Below, piece by piece: positions 11,340 through 23,523 of a stretch of 64,000 nucleotides of DNA. Source of the DNA: Pezicula radicicola (taxonomy: Eukaryota > Ascomycota > Leotiomycetes > Helotiales > Dermateaceae); contig PDUO01000061.1 of the NCBI GenBank assembly GCA_003008705.1, positions 135,640-199,639 on the forward strand, read 5' to 3'. A program made the position numbers and the translations under genes. The stretch's first letter is position 1. Every line of letters begins with the position of its first letter. The notes under the pieces were generated by a model, which ran no database searches, was not told the DNA's origin, and saw only the letters and a program-made list of their open reading frames with translations.

Positions 11340-11871
11340 AGAGAGCTTTAATGACATATCGAATGCTTGAGATGTTTGTAATAAAGACAAGGTTGGCATA
11401 GAGAGTTGTGTGGCATCCGAAGTATGCGGTAAAAGCGACACAAGTGAAGGTCTTCCCAGTCTCAAGACCTGTGCTCAGTCGTGGCCTGATTGAACTGGAA
11501 TCTTGGAGTTTTTGGGTCTTGCTATAATATAGTTAGCTAGAGCTTAATCAAAGAAGTACCAAACTATGTGTATACTGCAGAGACGGCCGCTGAGATCCAT
11601 GTGCGAGGACGACCGCTCATGGGTACCTTAACTCAACAACTTTGTGACATAAAATTAGAAGGGTACTATTTAAGGGAACTATATTATTTTAACCAAAAGG
11701 ATATATCACAGTAGGAATGAAACGTAAAGGAAACCCAGTCGTTGAGAAATAGGTTAGTGATACACATACAGATATGATTATAACCTAAGTCCCTATTTCC
11801 AGACCTTCGTGATACAATGTCACTACTTTTGCCGCCTTGCCTACAACCTCAAAACTAATTATATAAACAGC
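11340..11871. other. No gene recognised
   Basis: Spacer between the 3' end of the acetate-transporter-family gene and the C-terminal end of the M13 peptidase relic, which faces it tail to tail. AT-rich from about 11640. No coding frame with a recognisable domain. Confidence 0.45.
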
Positions 11872-13266
11872 CTACCAGAGCTCACATACAGGCTCTCGGG
11901 TAGGACAACTGAAGCTCTCTAGAAAGTCCTTGGAATTCTCCATCGTGCCTAAAATCCTTGCCCATTTTGGCCCGTATGAAATCAGAGTCAGTATGGTGGT
12001 TTGGAAAAGTTTGAGGAGCTTTTTGAGATGCTTTAGGAGTATAAGTAAAATCTCATGAGTAGCAACTGTTAAAATAACGTAGGTCATTTCTACTCCAAAA
12101 TGATGAGGATTTACACATGGGGGTCTGTATAAATGCGGCTAATAGCTGTCTCTTTTCTCGACTTCCTACAGTACTAGTTCCCGTAGCTTACGAAGAAAAG
12201 CTACTCTGGTGAGAAGTGATCAAGGTCTGGAAGATTTTGGTTTAGCGTCTCTGACTGGCGTTTCTTCCAAGCGGCAAAAGATGCGGTAATGCCACCCGCA
12301 TCTGCAATATTCTCGCCAAGCGTGAGTTTCCCATTGACATACAGTGGGTTACCATAAGTCTGTGCTCCTACCCTGTTTTACACTAAAACACTCCTAGTAT
12401 ACCTACTTATATATCTTAAAATTAGGCTATAAGTATACCTAAAAATTTAAATATAAAGTATTTTTAGTATTTAAAGTAGACTTTTCTATATTAGATTTTA
12501 ATTATATCTAGTAGTTGCTATAAGAAATAGTAAATAATTTAGGATAGTAAATTTTAAGTGAATTTTAGTGTAAAACTAGTAAATTCTATACTCCTCTTAC
12601 TTCTAATCCCTATTAATTAATCCTAGTTTCTTATAATTTTAATATAGAGATAGAAAAATATATTTAACTATCGAATAAATAAGTCTAGTATAAAGACTTT
12701 AATTAATTATTCCTTCTTTACTATAAACCTTTAAAGTATTAGGTATAAGTTTTGGTGTAAAATAGGGTAAGAGCATAGACTTATGGTAACATACTGTAGA
12801 GAGGTTTTCCATCCGGTCCTTCTACCGTAAATTATAATACTGTTCCACAAAGCAGTCTGCGCGCTCCTGGAAGGTAGAAACTGTGCTTTTAGTCTACCAG
12901 TCTGTGTAGTTTCCGTTTTGATCCTAATGGCGACCAGTGGAGTCAAATGCGTGAGAAAGCTCATGACCTGAAACCGCTCCAAAGGCTCCATAACTGAGGT
13001 ACTGAGGTACATTTACATCGAAGACAGGGATCTGCATGATGCCGGCGGGGAACACGATTTCGTTTCCGCGCGGGTTGTACTACCCATGATTGGGGAGTCA
13101 GTATTCTCCTAATATAGCAATTTTCAGGAGTAAATGGAGTAGAACCTTCAGCTTTGGGCAAGATTAGGAGTAAAGAGAGTACATGAGAGGAAACGTGATT
13201 GAGATCGGGGATGAGAATACAAAAGAACCGAATACGTAGGTAGGCGTTGACTGTAGGGACGCTCAT
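11872..13266 (-). pseudogene. M13 (neprilysin-type) metallopeptidase relic
   Basis: Reverse-strand pieces occur in the order expected for the catalytic half of an M13 zinc peptidase: VPTVNAY, YNPRGNEIVFPAGIMQ, GHELSHAFDSTG (the HExxH zinc site, near 12960), ERADCFVEQYYN, NGKLTLGENIADAGGI (the third zinc ligand Glu, near 12320), SRIYTDPH, and the C-terminus SFSCPTREPVCELW at 11872. The Cys and Trp at the very end match family C-termini. In-frame stops (for example after GRH, after YTDW, and in the segment reading LFFVSYGN), frameshifts and a 455-bp MITE at 12342-12796 break it. Most stops replace Trp codons. The N-terminal half is absent. These are secreted or membrane endopeptidases in living relatives; here no protein is made. 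Confidence 0.85.
12342..12796. mobile_element. MITE, CAGT-type ends, TA target duplication
   Basis: The 455-bp element has 48-bp terminal inverted repeats (12342-12389 and 12749-12796). Each end starts CAGT(G/A)(G/T)GTTACCATAAGTCT, and TA flanks both sides (12340-12341 and 12797-12798). The interior is AT-rich with no open frame. It sits inside the M13 peptidase relic between the codons for GKPLY and VNGKLT, so removing it with one TA restores the order of family motifs. The TA duplication points to mobilisation by a Tc1/mariner/pogo-type transposase. Confidence 0.9.
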
Positions 13267-14508
13267 CTATAGAAGTTAGTAATATTGTTTATGTTCATTC
13301 TAGAGCCCTAACACCTACACCCCACTGATCACGATCAACAGCTAGTCTCGGCCTCAGCACCCAGTCTGTTCTCTTTGCTGCTCACAATTGCTATGATATC
13401 GCTATGCTACCCAAGTGATCAAAATAAAACAATACCGCGCGTAAATCCTTAGCTCTCCAAGCCTACGTAGGCGAACTAAGGGATTTCCTGTAGCAATCAG
13501 CCAAATCGCTAAGCTTCAAAGGTGCGCGTACAGAGCCTCTCCCCTTCTTCTCGCAGGAGGGTGTCTAGAAGAGTGCACCTAACCCCGTCACTTCGAATAT
13601 CACCTCGCTAGATATTACACAGGATCGTCGAGCTAAACCCCGCTCTATATACATTCCCCCTACACCTTGTAACCTCCTGCTTTAGTAGCTTCACCAAAGA
13701 TCAAGGAATAGGTCTTTAATTAGCCTATCCTGCTATGGTCGCTGGTGCTGCGTTAGTGCTTTGAAGTATAATGGGAGAAATGGGGGTTGATATGGAGAAT
13801 AGATCCTAGAATTGGCGGTATATAGGAGGTTACATCTTCTCTTTAGCTAATAATTTAGTGGAGTGTCACATTTTACATTTCATCTAATATTACGGAAGAC
13901 GTACTACCGTTAGAAAATACGGATCTCCTGCCTTGTTGGGATTCCGGGAGGATCCCGGGAGGAGAAGCAGAATCCAAAGGACTGGCATTGCGGGAGCACG
14001 AGACCCCGTAGGATGGGGAGACGGGTTAATGGGTGGATTCTAGGGTTCAGATGCTGGATAGTGTTTGGACTATTTGAAAACCCCCTCTTCTGTCAGAGGA
14101 TCGGGAGCAGAACTTCTCTCGACTGACTCTCAGGAGGATGATTGATGGATCTACAGGTGGTGCTGGATAGCACTCCCACGGATGTGGACTGTATACTGAG
14201 AAGTAACCATTCTTTCTGCTGGCGCTGTTTATGTCTGTAGGCGGCCAAGGCTTTCGAGTTAAGTGCAAAACTAGGATAACAGTTGGGAATACCAGGAAAT
14301 ATTGAGATCTTGCATGAGGCAGAGTCTCTGACCGGGATACAACTCTGGCAACCTTCAATATGTAGCTAGCTGTAGGCAATAGTATATAGCAATATGAATC
14401 TTTAACCCTAAGTGATTACATTATTATAGCTGAGATACACGCCTTAAATAGCCTGCCAGTCTTACCCCACAATTCAAGCCTCAAACCTCCACATTCAAGT
14501 CCATCTCT
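13267..14508. other. No gene recognised
   Basis: Spacer between the M13 relic and the 3' end of the PDR transporter. A GC-richer patch at 13930-14030 contains GGGAGGATCCCGGGAGG, a small palindromic repeat. A reverse-strand open stretch (14047-14379) has no recognisable domain and no intron context, so I treat it as chance. Confidence 0.4.
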
Positions 14509-17500
14509 TCATTCTGCTTTTTCTTTCTTCTTATTCTTTGGCACTCGTAGTAGCCAATAGAGGAAAACAGCAGCGAAAACATTGAAGATAATATACGCCC
14601 ACACGATGCCCAAGTTTCTCCACGCCTCACTCCATGGAGCGTTCACGTTATGCAGGAAAATGTCTGCGGAATCGAAGGTGCAAAATTTGCAGTTGTCGAT
14701 AGCGTTTGGGTCCAGTAGATACCCTGCTCCTCTTGAAATATAAGGTCCCATATACTCCCCGCAAGTCATATTCGCTGGGGATTCGAACGTAAGATATTCG
14801 TTAATAGCGCAGACGACGGGTGCTCCAGAGACGGTGGTGGAAAGCATGCCGCTAACGAGATACGTGAAAGGCGAGACGCGATACATAAATATCCAGAACC
14901 CTGGCATGGCTTGAGGACGGACAAGGACACTGGAAAAACGATATGCGTTAGCTAAAAGTTGTTTTCTTGGATTCAAAGTAGAACTTACCCGCAGAATATC
15001 AAGCACAGCGAAAATATCAAATTGGCAAGGTTGCCACCTGTCTCGGCACTATCCATGCCGGCAATAACCATGGTACTGAATGTAGACGTGAACAACAGGA
15101 ATGCCAAAATAAACAAAAACATTAAAGCTCCCTTTTCGGTAACAGAGTCGGTAAATGTAGCGTTTTGGTAGAAGCCAACGGAGTAATACCAAGGAAAGAA
15201 TAGCAAGATAGCCATCAAAATACTCCACGGGATATCGACAGCAATATTAGCAAGCATAAATGCTTTCCACGAGTATACTCTGGAAGGCCGTTCGCGCACC
15301 TCGTATAAGGCGCGTTGAGTAATGAAATGTGGCATGCTTTGCTCAACCAATTGCCCAAATATAGTCAATAGCATAAACATCGCGAACATTTGGTTTTGAA
15401 GACCCTGCTGAGTGTTCTTGGCCTTAAAGAAAGAAAAACCGACGAATAGGCCCTAGAAGAGAGCAAAATTAGCATATCGAAATTGAAATTCAGGCCTTTT
15501 ACTCACCGAAAGTAGACAGAGGGAAAGCTTGGAATGGATAAAAGATGGCGATCGCCAATACTGCTGGAAAACACGTACGGTTACCTGCCGTAATTGAACT
15601 AAGAATGGGGCAGCAAATTCGCGGTATTGGAATGCTTCGGTATTTGGAGTGCTCGGCCCATCGCTGATGGTATTCCTCTTCATTCCTGCAAGCTCCTGCT
15701 GAACTGCGAGCAACTCCGGACTGTTCCGCCAAACCTGATGCCAGTCAACACTGGTAGTCGTTCCGGGCGCTGCTCCAATAACTTCTAGGATCCACTCGGC
15801 CGGATTCGCGTTACTAGGGCATTTGGGAGCGCCGTTCTTCTCAAAGTAGGCTGTTAAAACGTTGGAATCTTCTCCAATATCACCAAAGTATATAGTCTTT
15901 CCACCTTTGGCAAGGAACAGAAGTCGGTCGAAGCGCTGGAATAGTATAGCAGAAGGTTGATGGATAGTACAAAGGATCGCTTGGCCGAGAATTTTTAATT
16001 TTTCCATAAGATCACAAATTGCCCACGACGTTTGGCTGTCAAGACCGGATGTTGGCTCATCAAGGATGAGGAGGAGCTGAGGCTTCGCGGCTAGCTCAAC
16101 ACCAATCGTTAAACGCTTCCGTTGCTCAACGTTTAGACCCTCGCCTGGAACTCCTACGACTGCATCGGCGTATTCCTGCATATCTAAGAGTTTAATGACT
16201 TGATTAACATAGTCTAGTTTCTCCTCTGTCGAGATGTCTGCAGGTTGGCGAAGTAGTGCACTAAAGTTAAGCGCTTCACGTACAGTCGAGGTCGAGAGGT
16301 GTAGGTCTTGCTGTTGAACGTATCCAGTTTTCCGTTGAAATGACGCGTCCCGGCTATGTCCATCCACAAGCATTTCACCTGTGATAACCCCAGTTGTAAC
16401 TCTAGTTGCCAGACAATCTAGGAGAGTGGTTTTACCAGCCCCACTGACGCCCATTAATGCGGTAAGAGTGCCTGGTTTTACCCAGCCGTCGACGTGATCT
16501 AAGATTCGTCTCGGCTGCCCCTTGATCTTGATATCGTAGCAAACGTCTTGCCAGTGAAAGATGGACGTCTGCCTCAAAATAGTAGCATCAAGACCATTGT
16601 CAGTTTCAGTGATAGTCGGATTGGAACTCTGGGTTTCGATATCGTCAGAGCTTCTTTTCTGTTTTGTTTTTGACAGATGTTCGCGACGGAAGACGAGAAC
16701 CTCGCCACGTGACTTCTTTGCAGAGATCCACTCGGTGGCTAAGAGATATACAAGCATGAAGAATGTCATGAATGCAATTATGATGCCAAAGTTCCTGGTC
16801 AAGGTCAGTATTCATTTTACAGAAGCTATCAAAAAGCCAAAGATACGCACCTCCATTTGTTCGCATTATAGTATCCGTAGGAAGAATTTATGAACCTATC
16901 GCCGTTGACAGAACTGGATCCCGGAACAGAACCGACCGAAGAGCAGGTTTGCTCCATAGAGCTGATATTCTCATAGCCTTCTCCCGAAGGAACTAGGGAC
17001 GAGCAAGGGAAATCTCGACCGTGAAACTCATTGGTCATAAGAGCTTCAAAGCCAAAAGCTACCGGGTTAAGATAGTTGATCCACCTAGACCAACCAAGCA
17101 TATATTTAGTAGGGATGGCGAAACCAGTGTATATGATAATCGAGAGGATGAAGAGAGCTGTGGGCACCATGGCTTGTGCAAGTGCCCGAGACATGGCGGC
17201 AATAGATCTAAATATCATAGACATAGTCAAAGTGAGGAAGAATGATACTAGCACAAAGAAAAAGAAAGGACCGGGCTCTCTCCTCAAGTTTGTCATAAAG
17301 TAGAGCGTCAAGTTGAAGATGATCGCATTCGCAACTTTCGCTGGGAGGTCCATGAGCATGGACGCGAATGCTTCACACGATGGATGGTAGAAAGCGTATC
17401 TTGAGTGCTTTTCGACGATCAGGCGCTGAGCATATAGGGTCAAGATCTAGTCTTTGATCAGCTACAGGCAAGGGTAGCGAAAGGTGATATCTTCACTTAC

Positions 17501-19185
17501 TTCGAGTGCGCTTCCGAAGGCGTTCATGAGGATAGCAAAAAAAATAAGAGCTCCTCTTCCAAAGAAACTACCAGTATTTTCCTTTTGGTTATAGAAAAGA
17601 CTGGCAAGGATCAAACTAATGAGGAAGTTCCCAAAGACTTGTGAAATTGTCAGGCTAGGATCACCCACAAGTCTTTGGTAACCGCGCCACAAGCAGAGTT
17701 TGACTTGCTGCAGGTACGTTAAAGTGTATGGAGACTTTACACGCCTGTTTAAATCAATTAGCTATCCTTTGATCCAGCTTGGCAATCTGTATTCACTTAC
17801 TGTCCGTGGCCTTGCTGGAGTTTTCTCGAGTGCTTGAAGTTCTCCAAGTGTTCTCCATCAAAATTGTACTTTCGGTCATACGCATCAATGTTTTCAATCA
17901 ACTTTCGGTAATCAGAACTATCTTTCCACGCCTGGGCAAACTCATCAGGAGTGCGAGGTACTCTGCCTTCAAACCCTGGACGGATAACTCGTTCACGAGA
18001 ACTAGTCATTGACGTCAGAAAGTCGGCTGTGGTCTGCCGATTCGGGCACTCGAAACCCATGTTAACGAAATACGCCTTAGCTGTGGTTGTGTGTCCGAAG
18101 TAGATTTGTCGTCCTTCGAAAAGCACAATTACTTTGTCAAAGAACTAAAGAAATGTCAGCTTGTAGGAGCAAGATACTGTATAATACATACATCGAAAGC
18201 ACTTTGAGGTGCTTGGTAGATTGAAACCGCAGAAGTTGTACCAGTGATATCTGCTGAAGTTCGGAGCGTTTTACAAAATTCGATCGCATTCGCGCTATCT
18301 AACCCACGGGTACTATTATCCCAGCACTGAAGAGGAGCACCACTCAAAACTGCCTCAGCAATTGTGACACGTTTTCGTTCACCCCCGCTGACGCCGCGGA
18401 TGTAATCATCCCCGACTCGTGTGTCGACAGTATGCCCAATTCCGAACATAGCCATAACAACGTCGCGGGTGTGATTGGCATACACGTCTCTATTGACATG
18501 TCCTGGAATGAATTGCGGAGCCCTGGCTCGCGCTGCAAATGTGAGTGTGTCGCCGACGGATAACATTGGGAAATGGACGTCAACTTCGGATGTGTAAATC
18601 GCCTCTCCGCGAAAGTCGTGGTGCATGCGTTCAGGACTGATTCCTGCAGGGTATTTGTTAGCACTAACGGTAGAATAATAGTCGCCCAAATTTACCTTGG
18701 TAGTTGATGTACGAAGATGGATCCACATGATACCCATGAGTCTCCCCTGCAATCGTTTTAAGGAAGGTGGAACAGCCAGAGCCTGGAGGTCCCAGGACAA
18801 CAAGCATTTCACCGCTTTCGACAATGCCGGCCAGGTCCCTCAAGATGTCAATTCTTCGAGGCTTGTCTGCTCCCGCCATTCGCCTCACCCAACTGACAGT
18901 TTCCAAGAAGATGTTCACAACGCTCTTCTGGTAGTCGGTAGCCACCCCGTAGCCATATGCATTCAAGTTCTTAAACGCAATACCCGAGGACCTCGGTGCA
19001 AACCTTTCTGGATCTCGATGTTGTATATCCAGCATTGCTCTCACGTATGCCCGTGCGTTGAAATGGGGAGAACTCGGATCCAAAGACGAACCAGGTTCAA
19101 ACAAGAATGGATTTTTGCCTCCATCGTCAGGGTGCGATTTTGTTGATTGTCTAGTGACTTGTCGAGCACCAACGGTCCGGAAAGG
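14509..19185 (-). CDS. PDR/ABCG full-size ABC transporter, 5' exon not found
   Basis: Eight exons in one continuous reading (18696-19185, 18192-18643, 17801-18144, 17501-17744, 16851-17446, 15507-16794, 14989-15452, 14509-14929) total 4,299 nt, 1,432 codons, without stop or frameshift. NBD1 has [12 protein letters not shown] (the usual PDR Cys in place of the Walker A Lys), VSGGERKRV and the degenerate Walker [17 protein letters not shown]2 has [23 protein letters not shown] and [14 protein letters not shown]. Two six-helix membrane halves follow the NBDs, the (NBD-TMD)2 order of fungal drug and metabolite exporters in the plasma membrane. The first exon found starts with PFRTVGARQ at an AG acceptor; TAG 19201-19203 lies upstream and no ATG is in frame, so a short 5' exon is missing or not recognised. 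Otherwise it looks functional. Confidence 0.88.
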
Positions 19186-19400
19186 CTGTAATAACAGTAT
19201 CTAAGACACGGTTAGTGGACTTGGAAAGTTCGATTCTGAGAGGCAGAACACCCAACTCCCGATCCTCCACAATCTCAAAGTGCCAACCATCAAGATTCTG
19301 GTGTAAGGTTCAATCGATGTTGTCTGGCTTGATTTCACCCTGCTAGATTTCGACTTGCTTGATTTCGACCTGCTCAATTTCGCATTGTCCCTGTTGGCTT

Positions 19401-20246
19401 TCAAAATTGCCAAGTTTTTTGGATGCTTTTCGTAGAACGATAGACGACTTGGTCTTTGTCGAGTCTTTTGGTGTTACTGGCGTAGAAGTATTGATCCAGC
19501 GTGCGTGAAGCCAGCACGCCCACACCAGATTCGTCCTCGAGTCCGTATTCCTTTTCCAGTCTCTGCATCTTGTGGCAGGTATTGAGGTTGGCTCGTCCTT
19601 GATCGGGGTCGGCTCGCATTTCGAGGTATTGATTAGTTTCCGAGTCGAAATACGGCATCTGTGTGCTAAAATTAGAAAGAACTGTGATATAGGTTGCGGG
19701 AGTCTTACGGCAAGAGCGACCATATAGTCGTTTCTTCCTTCATCCGCTTCGTTCTTTCGTGATACTGTCACTCCAGTACTGACAGAAAACGAGTCCGTAA
19801 TAAAGTGATAGACGTTGTTGCCTTGGAAATATTCAGGGATGATACGTCTATGCTGCAAAGACTTGACCAATTCCTTTGTTAAGTTCAGTACCTGATCCAG
19901 CAGTGACCTTGTTACTTAATAGCTGGGCTTAACTGACCTTTACCCAGGAGCTCTGCTTATGTCAGCTATGTTATTTATCAGTCCGACAGTCGACGCTAAC
20001 ATTACCAACATTGAATGCAGGCAAATGGACCCAATTCCAAGCATGACTCGTGAAACCGTGCAAATGTTTCGATGTGCCGTTTGTGAGCGCTAACACAGAC
20101 TCTCTGTTATATTGCACGGGCTCGTCATTGTCACCAGAAGAACGAGAGACGATAAAACCATCGAAATTTTTGCGCAGCCATGTCTCTTCATCGGAAAGCT
20201 GCCCCGGCTTCTCGGCCGTTCTCGATGATACAGGAGGCGTGGCCAT
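19401..20246 (-). pseudogene. CorA-like fungal membrane protein, truncated
   Basis: Exons 20001-20246, 19709-19891 and 19401-19658 join to 228 codons starting at ATG 20246. They contain HGFTSHAWNWVHLPAFN, QHRRIIPEYFQG and ASRTLDQYFYASNT followed by DKDQVVYRSTK; the last part resembles the region before the membrane segments in fungal CorA-like proteins. The frame ends at 19401. Beyond it, in a different frame, PYTRILMV and then [11 protein letters not shown] at 19160-19210 resemble the next block of such proteins, and this block overlaps the first exon found for the ABC transporter. So the 3' half, including the two membrane helices, appears lost where the two genes meet. The family assignment rests on a few motifs and is moderate; the donor GTTAGC of intron 1 is unusual. 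Confidence 0.45.
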
Positions 20247-21293
20247 TTGGCAGAGCGGAATGAGATCTGCGAAGCTGGTGGATAGAAGACAAACACTCTA
20301 TCTCAAAATGGTATGAACCTTGCTTTTTGATCTAATGACAGTGATAGTTGCTCTGTTAAATAAATCCGAAACTGTTGGGCATCAGCGCAGGGATAATTGA
20401 GCCATGAAAATCACTACCTGACTTCGCCAAAGTGAATTGCAGATAGCTTCTATTCGAATTCATCGAAGTGCAGCAACTGACTTGCTCGCCGCTGTTAGCG
20501 TTGTCACATGGCGGGGTCAAACCGGGCATGCTATCCTTTCTCACTCCACAGCTGGGTATCCTAACAAATCAAAACCTACGCAGGAAGGGATTGTATGAAT
20601 CGTAAGAAAGAAACCCATTGCTAAATTCCTAATTTGTGGATTTGGCCGTTTCCCTGGTCCTGGTCCTCCGAACAACATTGTCAGTGCCAGTTAGAGCTCG
20701 CTGCAGATAGGAGCGGGGTCGAGGCAGTAATATATGCATTAGGAAATGCATGCACAAAGGAGAATGGCGCAGCCCTTCCGGTGCCAACATTCGAGTGCAG
20801 AGTGTGATGTGTTGTCATCGACGCTGCCTTCCGGACATAGCACCAATAGGCTATTCGATATCGGAATCTCGGCATGAGCAATTTCCATTTCCGTCTTTGG
20901 ACCTGAGCTGTTGTTGCTATAGCCTGAGCTGTGGGTGAGCCAAACTGAGCTAGGCTGAGCAAGTGAGCCAGGGAGGTGAGCCTATAGTAGAGAAGGGCGA
21001 CCCGTTTGGGCTCCTCGGCTACGACTGCCGCCAGCGAAATTGGAAAAAAAAAAGTCCTTGAAAATGACGAGAGTAATAACCTCGATAACAGTGGCTACGG
21101 GTGAGTAGAGAGGTTAACTTTCTCGATTACTGTTCTGCGCTGGTTTTCGCTCTTGGTAAGAAGGTTGCGCGAAGCTTCCAGGTATGATATCGTTTAAGAG
21201 CCGTGCTCTGCTACTAGTAGTTATCTATAATTACTACCTTAACTACAAGGTAAAAGTTACTTGAAATTATTCTTGCCTAATTGGCGGCTGTTG
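20247..21293. other. No gene recognised; TGAGC-rich stretch
   Basis: A stretch at 20905-20985 repeats TGAGC/GTGAGC several times at irregular spacing, and a similar stretch occurs at 47055-47110. Otherwise no gene is seen. A reverse-strand frame at 20356-20544 (61 residues, Ser/Asn-rich) has no clear relative and could be an upstream exon of the CorA-like fragment. Confidence 0.35.
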
Positions 21294-21571
21294 CAGTTCC
21301 TTACACGAATTGTTTTATCGATTTTTGGCCTGTGCGCGCTCTTTTTTTGCTGGAACACTTGTAATTCGAAATTCAAAAATCATTTGATTGTAGGAATTTT
21401 TCTATAATATTTTAGGGGAAGGAATAGAGCTATATAAAAAATAATATATTTTTATTTTAAGTTTTTTAAATTTGTAGTTGATTTATCATTAAAGAAATAG
21501 TGTTAGGTGTTATTGTAAAAAAGAGTACCGCATAGGCCAAAAATCGATAACACAATTCGTGCAAGGTACTG
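21294..21571. mobile_element. MITE, CAGT-type ends
   Basis: The element is 278 bp with inverted repeats of about 54 bp. The left end reads CAGTTCCTTACACGAATTGT and the right end, inverted, CAGTACCTTGCACGAATTGT, both going on to a shared ATCGATTTTTGGCCT. TA follows the right end (21572-21573); the left flank is TG, which a single change from TA explains. The interior is AT-rich and non-coding. It differs in sequence from the MITEs at 12342 and 39256 but shares the CAGT terminus. Confidence 0.8.
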
Positions 21572-23523
21572 TAGGTTTGTCTATTCCGGAGCCTCGCTAC
21601 GTCGCTGCACTCCTCGGAAGCAAAGTAGGTTTGTAAGCCTCTCGTATTTCCAAGTCAGACTTTATAGGCCTCTGCGGTACAAGCCACTAACTACGCCCGG
21701 CTTTCTACTTCTACAGAACACCTTTTACGATACTATACGTGCCTGCTGTAGATCTGTAGATCTTAACTGCCTGCTTATTCTACTAACTAAACGTTAAGTT
21801 AGTTTGGTTGAGGTACTTTTCGAGATATTCGTTGTATGTACATCCTCAAGCTCTGTGTCATGTGCTGGTCTGCTCAGTAGTATCCTATCCCTAGAAGCAG
21901 AGGCCGAAGTTGCAGAGGTGACATTACTCTCTGCCTTAATTTCAGTCCTAGTCTTAATCTTATAATATCTACAAGCTGTTGTACACGTTGTGTAAACCTG
22001 TAGGAATGATCACATGTATCTAGTCAAAATAATAAGAATGCAACATAGATATAGACATAGCATCTTGAAAGTTGAAACAAAATCTACTGCAATAGACCTA
22101 GAAACCAAGTCTGTTTTCTCTTCTTAAGTAGATCCCTGGAATAGATTAGATTATACTAACAAACAGACGTCTTTGGATTAGAGTTAACTGTCTTCTTCTG
22201 AGCCCCGGCCAGCTTTCTCAAAAGTCTAAGGCTAGGTGCTTAGAAATTTCGAGCTGCATCAGGGGAGAAAAGTTTGTATATCACATTACGATAAGTTGGG
22301 TTGAGTTAACTAGTGATAGTGCGGGTTGGAAGAACGGAATTAGGAATTTGAATCGTCTTCAAACGTCCTACTGCTAGCTGTAATTTTCTCTTACTCTCCT
22401 CTTCATCTTTCTTTTATCTTTCATTCTGTGATGGATGGATGGATGGAATAGCTTGATGTGACGATTTAGTGTAGTAAGGGGAGTTAAAACATGGGGGACG
22501 AAAAGGGTAAAGGGTCGAGAGCAGGGAATGTAGAGTAAAGAGCGGTGCGGCGCTCTGTATTCTCTTGACTTTGCTTCTCGAATTCTTGTATCCTCGACTA
22601 CGACTAGCGGTCGGTATTCTTCGAAGCAATTGGTCTCATCACATGGTATAACCATACATATTTCCGATGAAAAATAACGTCTAAAAAGGGTCTGGAAATA
22701 CCTTCTATCTATATAGGACATATGCTTGCTAATAAATATCTATTAAAAGCAAGAGATTCAAGGGCTTGGTAGGGTTGACGCGCTGATGCATTCAAGATCT
22801 AACCACTATGCTCTATTAGGCCTAGCGACTCCTTAAACAGGTATAGTAGATCATGTGACTCTAATTTGTAAGGTGTATTGAAGTCTACCCCTTACAAGTT
22901 ACAATATTTGTATTATAATCAAATTTATATGTAATTTGCTATCCCTAATCACTGGTTAAGATCCTATGGCTATCACATGTTGGGCTGGGGTCTTCATTGA
23001 AACACTGCAATATACCATTAAAAATCAATATCGACGCCTTCATCGTCCTCATCGCCACCCTCTTCCTCTTTCCAAGTAACTGCTTTGCATTTACTAACTC
23101 TCTGGTTAACAGGTCGTCGCGTCGAGGAGTAACTAAGCTATATTAGGAATAGGGGAAAGTCGCGTGCGGTATGGTATTGTAAATAGCTAATACGACAATG
23201 CCACAAAAATATAGGTATTAGGTTCCAAAATACGGTATTTTCGAAACCCTATCAATGCTAACAGTGGTGGCAGAAACGTGATCAGGCCTGCGCAGCTTTA
23301 ATGAATTTTAGAAGGTCTACCCTTCTAATAACTCCTGTCAGTATGGCCTGGGCATTCTTGGCATTTCTAGTAACTTTTTGCTACCAAGCTATGCACTCGC
23401 TGTTCTGTGCATATAGGCGCTGGGCCCCAAGGAACCCAATCCAAACCTCACTTTACGTAAATTTCCCAATTCCACTTCAAAATATTGCCAAACTCCTCCA
23501 CCGAAATCCAACAATCCCCAAAA
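21572..23523. other. No gene recognised
   Basis: About 2 kb without a supported gene. It holds a short GATG microsatellite (near 22430-22447, four to five units) and an AT-rich stretch. On the minus strand about 22770-22850 has a tRNA-like box A (TAGAGCATAGTGGTTAG) but no matching T arm. 23280-23523 is the 5' flank of the sulfotransferase-like gene. Confidence 0.4.

Noticed and set aside
18697..19146. Plus-strand frame of 149 residues opposite the ABC transporter
   Set aside because: It lies over an exon of the minus-strand gene and has no domain, so it is a shadow.
22770..22850. Possible tRNA on the minus strand
   Set aside because: It has a box A-like stretch, but no T arm, no complete cloverleaf and no paired acceptor stem that I can draw.
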